64,000 nucleotides of DNA from Sulfurovum sp. (GTDB lineage Bacteria; Campylobacterota; Campylobacteria; Campylobacterales; Sulfurovaceae), in the NCBI GenBank assembly GCA_027081115.1, contig JALWLD010000035.1:62001-126000 (forward strand), read 5' to 3'. Below are positions 17,598 through 25,912 of this stretch, piece after piece. The position numbers were made by a program, and so were the translations under genes. Position 1 is the first letter of the stretch, and each line of letters begins with the position of its first letter. A model generated the notes under the pieces. The model saw nothing but the letters and a program-made list of their open reading frames with translations. It was not told the DNA's origin and made no database searches.

Positions 17598-19078
17598 TGA
17601 TGCAATTTCTTTATGCCTTACCTATGGCCATTGTTGTGTTAGGAGCCATTGTCTTAATGCTGCTCTCTAACAGTCGTATTACCCTGCATAGACTGAACTT
17701 TATTGCTGTAGGCTTTCTCTCACTCTCTTTGCTTGTGCAGTTTTTGATTTTTGGGCAAACAGGAAGTGATCATTTATTTGAAAATATTTTCGGGACAGCT
17801 TTTATTTTAGATGCGTTTGCATCTATCTTTGATGCCATGTTTACAATTGGTGCAATTTTGACCCTGCTTATCAATAATGAGTACTTTAGGAGTAGACGTT
17901 ATTTTGCCGGAGAGTACTTTGCACTTATTCTCTTTTCTGTTTTTGGCATGATGATACTCCCTCATGCCCATGAACTGGTCACAGCCTTTATTGGTCTGGA
18001 GATCGCCTCTTTAAACATCTATGCACTTGTGGCATACCATAAGATCAGAAAAGTAAGTTCTGAAGCGATGATGAAGTATGTGATACTTGGTTCCATGACA
18101 GGTGCCTTCTATATACTGGGAACTGCACTTATCTATGGAGCAGTTGGCTCTACTTCCTTCACTCAGATCGCCAATTATATAGTCAGTCATAATCTTCAAA
18201 ATATCTCTGTGCTCATTGTAGGTGCCTCGTTTATTATGGTTACGGTACTCTTTAAAGTAGGTGCGGTACCTTTACACTCATGGGTTATTGATGTCTATCA
18301 TGGTGCACCATATCCTATTACGATGTTCATGGCTTCTACTTTCAAGATCGCTATGTTTGCACTTGCTTTACGCCTTTATCTGGTCATGTTCTCTCCTATT
18401 AACAGCTTTTGGTCTGAGATCCTGCAAGTCGTAACCATTATGACCCTTATTGGCGGTTCATGGCTTGCTATTAATCAAACATTGGTTAAAAGAATGCTTG
18501 CTTCTTCATCTATTGTACATACGGGATATCTGCTTATTGCCATCTCATCCATAGGGTTAGGCTCTGAACTTGCTGCTCCTGTAGTGATGTTTTATCTGAT
18601 GGCATACTTTTTGTCTGCGGTTGGTTCTTTTGGTATTTTATCTTTTATTGCAAGTAAACAAAAAAAACAGATGACCTATGATGACTTTAAAGGTTTTGCA
18701 CAAAGACGTCCCTATATGGCTATTATGATGAGTATCTTCATGCTCTCTTTGGCAGGATTTCCTTCTACCATTGGTTTTTTGGGAAAATTCTACATCTTTA
18801 CTGCTGCGATAGAATCAGGTCAGATACTGCTTGCCGGTCTGGGGATACTTACAGCGTTTATCTCAGTATACTACTACTTTAAACTCATTGCGATGATGTA
18901 CTTTTATGATTCAAATGAAACACAAAAAAAGTTCCCTGTAAGCATCAGTACCATTTTACTTGTCATTATCTCTTTGATTGTCATTTGGGGTGGAATAGGT
19001 ACCTCACTTATCCCTTATGTACCTGGTGCAGATGGTTTCTTGGAGATTGCCACACAAGCTATTCGCTCGTTAAAATAG
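17597..19078 (+). CDS. nuoN: NADH-quinone oxidoreductase subunit N
   Basis: Third antiporter-like subunit, 493 residues, closing the nuo operon. Conserved features include TAFIGLEIASLNIYALVAY, FKVGAVPLHSWVIDVYHGAPYP and an SLAGFPSTIGFLGKFYIF segment. Possible starts are GTG 17594, ATG 17597 and ATG 17600; the GGAGG ribosome site at 17583-17587 fits 17597 best. It overlaps the 3' end of nuoM by one base. Confidence 0.96.
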   Translation: MMQFLYALPMAIVVLGAIVLMLLSNSRITLHRLNFIAVGFLSLSLLVQFLIFGQTGSDHLFENIFGTAFILDAFASIFDAMFTIGAILTLLINNEYFRSRRYFAGEYFALILFSVFGMMILPHAHELVTAFIGLEIASLNIYALVAYHKIRKVSSEAMMKYVILGSMTGAFYILGTALIYGAVGSTSFTQIANYIVSHNLQNISVLIVGASFIMVTVLFKVGAVPLHSWVIDVYHGAPYPITMFMASTFKIAMFALALRLYLVMFSPINSFWSEILQVVTIMTLIGGSWLAINQTLVKRMLASSSIVHTGYLLIAISSIGLGSELAAPVVMFYLMAYFLSAVGSFGILSFIASKQKKQMTYDDFKGFAQRRPYMAIMMSIFMLSLAGFPSTIGFLGKFYIFTAAIESGQILLAGLGILTAFISVYYYFKLIAMMYFYDSNETQKKFPVSISTILLVIISLIVIWGGIGTSLIPYVPGADGFLEIATQAIRSLK

Positions 19079-19097
19079 AAGTATTTATGCTTCTGTT
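19074..19097 (+). terminator. Weak hairpin at the end of nuoN
   Basis: AATAGAAG pairs with CTTCTGTT (one wobble) around a short loop, starting within the nuoN stop codon. No uridine run follows, so it may be a processing or pause site rather than a true terminator. The downstream small genes could still be read from the nuo transcript. Confidence 0.3.
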
Positions 19098-19140
19098 AAC
19101 ATGTTTCGGGTTACAATAAAGAATAAAAAAAGGAGTTATA

Positions 19141-19335
19141 ATGAAAGAGAAGATAGACAAAGTTATTCATAAAATAGAAAAATCAGAGCATATTTCTGCG
19201 GAGAATAAACCACTGATCATTGAGAAGATCAAAGAGTGGAGAGAAGAGGACAATGCTGTCTCAGAAGTCATACTCAAGCTTGAGAACTGGTGGCTTGAAG
19301 TAGAACCTATTTTTGCTGAAATGGGGCTGGTCTAA
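19141..19335 (+). CDS. Small charged helical protein of unknown function
   Basis: A 64-residue protein with many Lys and Glu residues arranged as amphipathic helices, and a tryptophan-containing segment near the C-terminus (LENWWLEVEPIF). No signal peptide, cysteine or known motif. The start is well supported by AAGGAG six bases upstream. It follows nuoN by 62 bases and precedes another small gene by five bases, so the two are probably cotranscribed. I do not recognise the family. Confidence 0.7.
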   Translation: MKEKIDKVIHKIEKSEHISAENKPLIIEKIKEWREEDNAVSEVILKLENWWLEVEPIFAEMGLV

Positions 19336-19340
19336 GATTC

Positions 19341-19538
19341 ATGGAGTTATATACCCAGTACAGCTATGAAAAAAAGTGGTCCAAGACCACACAAAAAGAG
19401 GCACTTCTCATGATATTAGAAGAGATGCCAGAAACTGATCCCCAGGGTACACTCTCTTACATTATGACTGAGGTCAAAAAAGGGAAAATCGTTACTTTGG
19501 GAGATTGCCGCTTTACATTAAAGGTACCCGCTATCTGA
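19341..19538 (+). CDS. Small protein of unknown function
   Basis: A 65-residue soluble protein starting five bases after the preceding small gene and ending 13 bases before the propeller gene. It begins MELYTQYSYEKKWSK and ends in a possible beta-hairpin (IVTLGDCRFTLKVPAI). No signal peptide or known motif. Its position between two genes with good ribosome sites argues that it is real. Function unknown. Confidence 0.6.
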   Translation: MELYTQYSYEKKWSKTTQKEALLMILEEMPETDPQGTLSYIMTEVKKGKIVTLGDCRFTLKVPAI

Positions 19539-19551
19539 TTAGGAGGATCAT

Positions 19552-20706
19552 ATGAAAAAAACAGTACTACTCTCACTCATGACCACGCTTACACTGACTG
19601 CTGCACAAGCACCTATTACTTTTAACAAAACATTTGGTGGAGATGAAGATGATATTGCAAAAGCAGTCATAAAAACCAATAACGGCTATCTCATAGCAGG
19701 GAAAACAAAAAGTTTTACTTCCAACAGAGACTATGATGCCTATCTGATAAAGCTTGACAAAAATGGTGAAAAGATATGGTCTAAGATTTATGGAGGAAAG
19801 TATGATGATGAGGCTAATGCTGTTACCGTATATGAAAAGGGCTTTGTCTTTGTAGGTTCAACCAAAAGTTACGGCAATGACAACTTGAGCTACTATTTTA
19901 CAAAAGTGGATAAAAATGGAGAACCCCAATGGCAGAAAAGTTACTTTAGAGGAGATCGTGATTACTATTATGGAAATGACATAGTAGCAGACGGTAAAGA
20001 GCTTGTTATAGCCGGTTCAGAACGATACCTAAAGTTCCTCTCTGCAAAGATCAATCCACTACTCTTCAAGATAGACGGTGAAGGTACTATGATTTGGCGC
20101 TCTTATGTCTACGGCAAAGATGAAGACCGTGCCAAAGCTATTATCAGTACAAATGACGGATACATCATGGCTGGAACAACAGAAACCTATGGTCATGGTA
20201 ACTTTGACGCGTACCTTGTTAAACTAAACAAATCAGGCGAAAAAATATGGTTTACAACTTTTGGTGGTGAGGATGATGAGATCGCTGAAGATGTCATTGC
20301 TATAGATGACGGTTACCTTTTGGTGGGAAGTACAGACAGCTTTGGACTAAACTATAAAGATATCTACATCATACGCACAGACAAAGATGGAAAAAAGATC
20401 TGGGAACGCTCTTATGGTGGGAAGTATGATGATGAGGGGTATGCCATTACCAAAGCTCCTAATGGTGGATATGTGGTTGTAGGAAAAACACAAACAAGAA
20501 GAAACGGTACAGATCTCTATCTCTTTAAAATCAATGAAACAGGACAGATCGTATGGGAAAGAATCTACGGTGGAGAAGAAGATGATGCAGGTTATGACAT
20601 TGTAGCCTCTAAAGATGGTTACCTTATTGTAGGTACCAAGCAAGCTGATTTAACACGCTATAACGATATTTGGGTTTTAAAAGTAGACCTGAAGGGAAAA
20701 CTGTAA
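19552..20706 (+). CDS. Exported seven-repeat beta-propeller protein
   Basis: A 384-residue protein with an N-terminal signal peptide ending near AQA (residues 18-20) and seven tandem repeats of about 50 residues. Each repeat runs G-G-x-x-D-D-x-A...G-Y-L-I-x-G-x-T...Y-L-x-K-x-D-K-x-G-E-K-x-W, for example YGGKYDDEANAV, FGGEDDEIAEDV and YGGEEDDAGYDI. The periodicity and WxxxYGG linkers predict a seven-bladed propeller in the periplasm or at the surface. The D-D/E-D positions could bind calcium. Ribosome site AGGAGG lies upstream. No enzymatic function can be assigned. Confidence 0.85.
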   Translation: MKKTVLLSLMTTLTLTAAQAPITFNKTFGGDEDDIAKAVIKTNNGYLIAGKTKSFTSNRDYDAYLIKLDKNGEKIWSKIYGGKYDDEANAVTVYEKGFVFVGSTKSYGNDNLSYYFTKVDKNGEPQWQKSYFRGDRDYYYGNDIVADGKELVIAGSERYLKFLSAKINPLLFKIDGEGTMIWRSYVYGKDEDRAKAIISTNDGYIMAGTTETYGHGNFDAYLVKLNKSGEKIWFTTFGGEDDEIAEDVIAIDDGYLLVGSTDSFGLNYKDIYIIRTDKDGKKIWERSYGGKYDDEGYAITKAPNGGYVVVGKTQTRRNGTDLYLFKINETGQIVWERIYGGEEDDAGYDIVASKDGYLIVGTKQADLTRYNDIWVLKVDLKGKL

Positions 20707-20782
20707 CGTTAATAATTAAGGTATAACTTTGATATTACCTATGTTAGAATATTTATAAATTTTACAAGGTAGGGGATGGGGA

Positions 20783-22264
20783 ATGAATGTATATCGTATA
20801 TTAATGTCTTTTGTAAAAAAGAAAAAAAGTGGAGTAGAACCAGCAAATTTTTATTTACTCAGGTTTCCCATATTGATCTTTATGGTTTTTATGACTGTAA
20901 CATGGGGTAAAGTAGATAATAGTCTAGATAAAAAAGATAACATAAATAAATTAACTCACAAACCATTTCGTATAACGTTAGATGAAGCAAGAGAGATATT
21001 GGAAAGAGGTAGTCTCATGTATCGGAGGTGTAAAAGATGTCATATTAAAAATGAAGTTTTTCTCCATAAAATGTCTACTGCAAATATGATCAGATATTTT
21101 AATACTGGCCAAGATAGTTTACATAATATTCATACCAATATTACACTAAATCGTTGGGCAGAGAAGCTATTGGATCCCGATAATCCAAATCCCTATATTG
21201 GGGCATATCTAACAAACTTTTCTGGGAATAGTAATATAGATATATTTGGTACCGGAGAAGGCACAGATATGGAAAATTCTCAAATAACGTTGGATCTTGT
21301 TGATATATATAAAAATAAAATAGATAAGGAAATACGTTTAAGGGAAGAACGTAAAGAAAAAAGAAAAAGAGATAAAAAAATTCATAAGTCTGTTACTCAT
21401 GAGGATGTAATAAAAAATGATTTTCTTAAATCTTCCATTTCATATATCATTCGGAAAAACAAAGTAGTATTATCTGTCAGTGTTAAAAATATATATGCAA
21501 ATGCAAAAGGGGGAGTTTCTATCTCTTTTCCTCAATTTAGCAATGCCGATAAAATCTCATACCAGTCAGGGAAAAAATTTAATACCTTTAAGTCTTATGC
21601 TTCGGGGAGTAAACTTTGGAGTGGAAAAGTAAAAAAAACTATTCGTTCAAATTACCTGCTTATAGAAGGCTGGAGTGAAAGTTGGAAAAAGTATGCAAGT
21701 AAAGATGTTTTTATTGAAATCAATACTAAAGATATTAAAACTTTAGTTATTAACATTAGAGCATTATTATTGAAAAACAAAAATGAAGTGCTTTTACCGA
21801 CATATGGTAAAAATGACCAGCAGGGCTATGCTGTGAAGCAATTGGTTATTAATCTACAAGATGATACCAAAGGTATAACTCCAGAAAATAATGATAAGAA
21901 GGTAGCAAAAAAAATTAAAGCCAGACATATACTTGTTCATACAAAACAGGAAGCCCGTATGCTTATAGATATGATGGAAGATGCAAGTAATGTAAAAAAA
22001 GACTTTATAAAATTGGCAAAAAAATACTCTTCAGATCCTTCTGGCAAAAAAGGTGGTGACTTAGGATGGTTTAAAAAAGGAAAGATGATACCTGCGTTTG
22101 ACAGGAAGGTATTTTCTACAGATAAAAAAGGCCTTTTAAAAACACCACTTAAAACAGAAGATGGATGGCATGTCATTTACATAGAAGAGATAAGCTATAA
22201 AATAAATGATAATGACCCACTCTCCAGATGTAAGAGAATGTATACATATGGGTTTTACGTATAA
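20783..22264 (+). CDS. Exported fusion of a c-type haem motif and a PpiC peptidyl-prolyl isomerase
   Basis: A 493-residue protein with a basic N-terminus and one hydrophobic anchor near residues 23-42. It has a haem-c attachment motif CKRCH at 83-87, then a Lys/Glu-rich linker. A middle beta-rich region follows (about 205-355, containing GGVSISFPQ). A C-terminal PpiC/parvulin domain (about 375-470) carries ARHILVHT, KYSSDPSGKKGGDLGWF and GWHVIYIEE. Parvulins help fold periplasmic or outer-membrane proteins. The combination with a haem-binding motif is unusual. Codon use is more AT-rich than in neighbours, which may indicate transfer. The ending is suspicious because a second frame continues with coding character (22206-22355). 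Confidence 0.82.
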   Translation: MNVYRILMSFVKKKKSGVEPANFYLLRFPILIFMVFMTVTWGKVDNSLDKKDNINKLTHKPFRITLDEAREILERGSLMYRRCKRCHIKNEVFLHKMSTANMIRYFNTGQDSLHNIHTNITLNRWAEKLLDPDNPNPYIGAYLTNFSGNSNIDIFGTGEGTDMENSQITLDLVDIYKNKIDKEIRLREERKEKRKRDKKIHKSVTHEDVIKNDFLKSSISYIIRKNKVVLSVSVKNIYANAKGGVSISFPQFSNADKISYQSGKKFNTFKSYASGSKLWSGKVKKTIRSNYLLIEGWSESWKKYASKDVFIEINTKDIKTLVINIRALLLKNKNEVLLPTYGKNDQQGYAVKQLVINLQDDTKGITPENNDKKVAKKIKARHILVHTKQEARMLIDMMEDASNVKKDFIKLAKKYSSDPSGKKGGDLGWFKKGKMIPAFDRKVFSTDKKGLLKTPLKTEDGWHVIYIEEISYKINDNDPLSRCKRMYTYGFYV

Positions 22265-22355
22265 GGATACAGATGTTTATAATAAATCAATTTCCAAGAA
22301 GTTTGGTATTCCCGCTATTGAGAAATTTTCTTTAAAAGTAATGTCTGAAAAATAG
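22206..22355 (+). CDS. Possible 49-residue ORF or frameshifted tail
   Basis: In the +1 frame relative to the PpiC fusion, an ORF begins at ATG 22206 and ends at TAG 22355, overlapping the fusion's last 59 bases. It encodes a protein-like sequence including HMGFTYKDTDVYNKSISKK followed by FGIPAIEKFSLKVMSEK. It could be a small gene, or the true C-terminus of the upstream protein (or of a lost neighbour) separated by a frameshift. No ribosome site is evident. Confidence 0.3.
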   Translation: MIMTHSPDVRECIHMGFTYKDTDVYNKSISKKFGIPAIEKFSLKVMSEK

Positions 22356-22599
22356 ATATTTCTAAAATCAAAGAGAAAAAATATTTTTTTACTTTGGCTC
22401 TTTTGGCTATTTCTTCTATAGTACACGGTGCTTTGCACCTACACCTCTTGTACACCTTGGACTACCGCATTGTGTGCTACCAATATATCTGTGTATGGTA
22501 TTCCTGTCATTGAAGTATCTCTGTTCAAGTGCATATTGACTACACGGAAGAAGTATATACTCTCATTATGTAAAGTGTGTGTAAAAGGAGTGACCTATT
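22356..22599. other. Gene-free stretch with nested hairpin ahead of doxX
   Basis: No convincing coding sequence on either strand. A nested structure is visible: GTACA (22421-22425) can pair with TGTAC (22449-22453), enclosing a tight GGTGC-ttt-GCACC hairpin at 22427-22439. It may be a leader for the doxX operon or the residue of a lost gene; nothing decides between these. Confidence 0.35.
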
Positions 22600-23043
22600 A
22601 TGAAAGATTTTTTAGCAGAATTTAAAGTACTACTAACATACCCTCAGAATATCATACTATTGTTGGCACGTGTGGCTGTTGCGTATGGCTTTGCATTGCC
22701 AGCACTTATGAAAATTCAAAATCTTGAAAGTACCAGTAGTTGGTTTGAGAGTATTGGCATTCCCTTTGCAACTTTTACTGCCTATATGGTATCTGGTGTA
22801 GAGACTGTAGGTATTGTACTTCTCATACTTGGCCTTTTTACACGCTATATTTCTGTACTATTAGGGTTTGTCATGATAGGTGCTATGCTTTTTGTTCATA
22901 TAGAACATGGCTACTCCATCGCCAATAACGGTGTAGAGATCGTTGTTTATTATTTTCTTTTCCTTTGTATCTTTGCCACTTTTGGTCCCGGGAAGTTCAG
23001 CTTGGACCACTTACTCTTTAATAGAGGACACTTTAATGAATAA
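22600..23043 (+). CDS. DoxX family membrane protein
   Basis: A 147-residue protein with four transmembrane helices typical of the DoxX/SURF4-like family (LARVAVAYGFALPALMKIQN, TAYMVSGVETVGIVLLILGL, FVMIGAMLFVHIEHG). DoxX proteins are linked to thiosulfate:quinone reduction in archaea and to redox or thiol stress in bacteria, but most are uncharacterised. AAGGAG ribosome site upstream. It overlaps the following flavoprotein gene by eight bases, so the pair is probably cotranslated and may form a membrane redox unit; this is inference. Confidence 0.9.
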   Translation: MKDFLAEFKVLLTYPQNIILLLARVAVAYGFALPALMKIQNLESTSSWFESIGIPFATFTAYMVSGVETVGIVLLILGLFTRYISVLLGFVMIGAMLFVHIEHGYSIANNGVEIVVYYFLFLCIFATFGPGKFSLDHLLFNRGHFNE

Positions 23044-24742
23044 GACACTCTTTGGGGAATTTGATCTTCTTACAGCAGACTGGAGTATACTGGTAAAACT
23101 GTTTCTCATTATTATTGCTGTTATACTCCTTGCTGTAGCTGGATATGACAGGTATGTACAGAGAGAAAATCAGTTACTTATTAACTATCCGCTTATTGGA
23201 AGGTTACGTTACCTCTTTTACCTTTTACGTAACCCCATGCGACAATATTTTGGAGATGAAACCTTTTTTGATTCCTTTGAAAAACTCAACTGGGTCAATA
23301 ATGTAGCTGCAAAGAAAAACCCTTATCTCTCTTTCTCTCCTACCAAACCTTATGGAAACCAACATACACTCTTCAAGCATGCAAATTTTGTGAAGGAGTT
23401 AGATGAAGTAGCATCAGAATTATCTGTAACTTTTGGAGAAAAACGTTTATATCCTTTTATTTCTAAAAGTATTGTTGGTCGTTCTGCTATGAGTGATGGA
23501 GCTATCTCGCCTGAAGGGACACGTGCTTTTTCCATCGGTGCATTTAAAGGTAAATTTCCTATAAATAGCGGGGAAGGGGGCTTGACCTCTAATTTCCTTG
23601 CCAATTTAAATATTGCTGATTGTAATTGTGCAGATTATCTGGAAATTAAAAAGGGTACAGTTTTTGCCAGGACTGTCTATTATCTATTGAAATTTTTTAC
23701 CAATAAAGAGGTTTCACAACGTGTATATAGGAAAATGGTTGTACGCATAAAGGAGAGTGGCACATTTATATTTGATAATATCAAATTGCAATACTTTCGT
23801 ATTAACTGGGATAAAGAGTTAAAATTTTTTCCACTAGAAGTACCGGCTACAGTGCCGGACATTACATTTCAAATGGGATCTGGGCTCTATGGTGTACGAG
23901 ATGAAAATGGTACATTTGATGCTTTACTCTACCAAAAAGTAATGTCATTTTGCAAAATGACAGAAATAAAGTTGGCACAGGGCGCAAAACAGACAGGAGG
24001 TAAACTTCTAGCTGCAAAAGTGAGTGATGACATTGCCTACTATAGAGGTATCCCCGCACATCAAGACTTAATCTCTCCAAATCGTTTTCCCTATGCTACT
24101 GATATGGAAACATTTTTTGATTTTATCAGCAGACTTCAGGAACTCTCAAACAAACCGGTAGGGTTTAAAATCGTCATTTCAACCAGAGAAGATTTTGAAG
24201 CTTATGCAACAGCACTGAGCATAAGAAAAGAAGAGGGTAAGAGTATTGCTGACTTCCTGACTATTGATGGTGGAGATGGTGGTTCTGCTACGGCACCACT
24301 TGAGATGATGAGTAAAATAGGTCTGCCTATACGAGAAGCACTTACCATTGTAACAGAGGTTTTGGTCAAATATGATTTAAGAGATGATATTAAGATCATC
24401 GCAGCAGAGAAGGTATTGACTCCGGATGATGTGGTGGAATTACTGTGTTACGGTGCAGACTTTATTAATATTGCCAGAGGATTCATGATATCTGCGGGTT
24501 GTATACGTGCCAGAGAGTGTTCCGGTGCAGGGGGTAGAAATTGTCCTGTAGGACTTGCAACCATGGATGAGGGGAAGCGTAGTAAATACCTTGTATTACA
24601 AAAAGCCAGATATGTTGCAAACTATCATAATGAGCTTATACAGGGTGTGCGTTCTCTTTTAGCTGTCATGGGAAAAACAACAGTCTCAGAACTCTCCCTA
24701 AAAGATCTGTTACCACGAAAGAGGATATTAAAAAACGGTTAA
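23036..24742 (+). CDS. Membrane-anchored FMN-binding glutamate synthase-like protein
   Basis: A 568-residue protein with an N-terminal transmembrane helix (about residues 14-35) and a glutamate-synthase central/FMN domain: LTIDGGDGGSATAPLEMM, then the ECSGAGGRNCPVGLATMD segment. Cysteines in GCIRARECSGAGGRNC are spaced C-x5-C-x7-C, while classical GltB has C-x5-C-x4-C for its 3Fe-4S cluster. There is no glutaminase domain, so it is not a complete glutamate synthase and its true substrate is unknown. The start at ATG 23036 gives the family N-terminus; an earlier ATG at 22943 would run through doxX. Confidence 0.88.
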   Translation: MNKTLFGEFDLLTADWSILVKLFLIIIAVILLAVAGYDRYVQRENQLLINYPLIGRLRYLFYLLRNPMRQYFGDETFFDSFEKLNWVNNVAAKKNPYLSFSPTKPYGNQHTLFKHANFVKELDEVASELSVTFGEKRLYPFISKSIVGRSAMSDGAISPEGTRAFSIGAFKGKFPINSGEGGLTSNFLANLNIADCNCADYLEIKKGTVFARTVYYLLKFFTNKEVSQRVYRKMVVRIKESGTFIFDNIKLQYFRINWDKELKFFPLEVPATVPDITFQMGSGLYGVRDENGTFDALLYQKVMSFCKMTEIKLAQGAKQTGGKLLAAKVSDDIAYYRGIPAHQDLISPNRFPYATDMETFFDFISRLQELSNKPVGFKIVISTREDFEAYATALSIRKEEGKSIADFLTIDGGDGGSATAPLEMMSKIGLPIREALTIVTEVLVKYDLRDDIKIIAAEKVLTPDDVVELLCYGADFINIARGFMISAGCIRARECSGAGGRNCPVGLATMDEGKRSKYLVLQKARYVANYHNELIQGVRSLLAVMGKTTVSELSLKDLLPRKRILKNG

Positions 24743-24793
24743 ACTTTGCTTTTTATAATTTTAATATAAATGATTAAATATTAGGAGCATATC

Positions 24794-25498
24794 ATGTTAA
24801 GTAAAAAACTTTCACTTTTAGTACTACCTTTAGTTGCGACACTGTCACTGCATGCATCAAACCCTTTTGATGACCCTTTTTTCAATGATCCATTTGGAGA
24901 TGATATTTTTAAAGAGATGATGCAGATGCAAAAAGAGATGGACCAGATATTTCAGCGAATGCATGAGAGACGCCAGCAGCGATCTACCCGTCTTATCAGC
25001 CCTTTAGGCACATATAAAATGGCCAATACAAACCAATTTACAGATAAAGGCAATACCTACATACTCAATACGAACATTCCCGAGAGTAAAGAGAATCATA
25101 TCGATATCAAAACAGAAAATGGTGTCATGTCCATTACTGCCAAAATTATCCAAAAAACAGAGACAAAAACCCAAGGAATGATCAGTCAGTCAAGCTCTGT
25201 ACGTATGTATCAGCAAGCATTACCACTGCCTCAGGATGCAGATGAATCGGCTATCAGCACTTCATATGTGAATGGTAAACTTCAAATTAGCATTGCCAAG
25301 AAAAATAGTACAGTACAAAACAAGCATGCTTCGGCAGTAAAAGTGCTAAGCACACCCAAAGAAACCAAAAAAGCTGTTTCAAAAAATACCGTACCAATTA
25401 CAAATGAGTTTGATCAAACACCTAAAAGCAAGTCCAAAGAGAGTAATAGTACAATAAAGAAAGAACTTATTCATTCGGATAATAATTCGATGATCTAA
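24794..25498 (+). CDS. Exported Hsp20/alpha-crystallin-like protein
   Basis: A 234-residue protein with a signal peptide (cleavage likely after LHA, residues 20-22), an acidic Phe/Asp-rich N-terminal arm, and a small heat-shock protein core at about residues 75-180. The core has ILNTNIPESKENHIDIKTE, GVMSITAKI, and a YQQALPLPQDADESAI...VNGKLQISIAKK ending matching the Hsp20 beta-sandwich. A low-complexity Lys/Ser tail follows. Small heat-shock proteins are normally cytoplasmic, so an exported version suggests a periplasmic holdase. Ribosome site TTAGGAG upstream. It lies 21 bases before a lipoprotein gene on the same strand. Confidence 0.82.
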   Translation: MLSKKLSLLVLPLVATLSLHASNPFDDPFFNDPFGDDIFKEMMQMQKEMDQIFQRMHERRQQRSTRLISPLGTYKMANTNQFTDKGNTYILNTNIPESKENHIDIKTENGVMSITAKIIQKTETKTQGMISQSSSVRMYQQALPLPQDADESAISTSYVNGKLQISIAKKNSTVQNKHASAVKVLSTPKETKKAVSKNTVPITNEFDQTPKSKSKESNSTIKKELIHSDNNSMI

Positions 25499-25519
25499 AA
25501 ACAAATATAAAGGACACCT

Positions 25520-25909
25520 ATGAAAACAGTTTACAAAGCAGCAATAACTGCATCAGTCATGATGCTTTTTTCAGGGTGTGCCTCACACAGTAATTTTATA
25601 GAAAAGTACAACTCCTGGGTCGGGAAAGATATCAATGCCTTTATTGCAAAGGTAGGGTACCCTGACAGAACCTATACGCTGCCAAACAATCATAATACAG
25701 TCTATGTCTATGAAGAGTCACGTATCCAGAGTTATCCGACTATGACTCTAGGATATGGTGGTTTTTATGGTCCTTACTATGGCAGTATGATGTACGGGTC
25801 AGACATTGAACAGAAGACCTGTAAACTCTTTTTGGAGGTCAATAAAAAACACAAGATCGTTCGCTGGTCATCACGAGGGAACAACTGTGTTTCAAGTCAA
25901 CCCTACTAA
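25520..25909 (+). CDS. Lipoprotein of unknown function
   Basis: A 129-residue protein with a lipoprotein signal peptide; the lipobox is LFSGC with the lipidated cysteine at residue 20. The middle contains a Gly/Tyr-rich stretch (LGYGGFYGPYYGSMMYG), and two more cysteines near the C-terminus could form a disulfide. The pattern WVGKDINAFIAKVGYPDRTY resembles SmpA/BamE-type small lipoproteins that start with a W-x-G-x-x-x-x-x-x-x-x-x-G-x-P segment, but the match is only suggestive. Only three bases separate it from the TRIC gene. Confidence 0.82.
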   Translation: MKTVYKAAITASVMMLFSGCASHSNFIEKYNSWVGKDINAFIAKVGYPDRTYTLPNNHNTVYVYEESRIQSYPTMTLGYGGFYGPYYGSMMYGSDIEQKTCKLFLEVNKKHKIVRWSSRGNNCVSSQPY

Positions 25910-25912
25910 GCT

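Noticed and set aside
22428-22625. 65-residue ORF before doxX
   Set aside because: Cysteine- and threonine-rich composition without a ribosome site, overlapping the doxX start in another frame; looks like chance.
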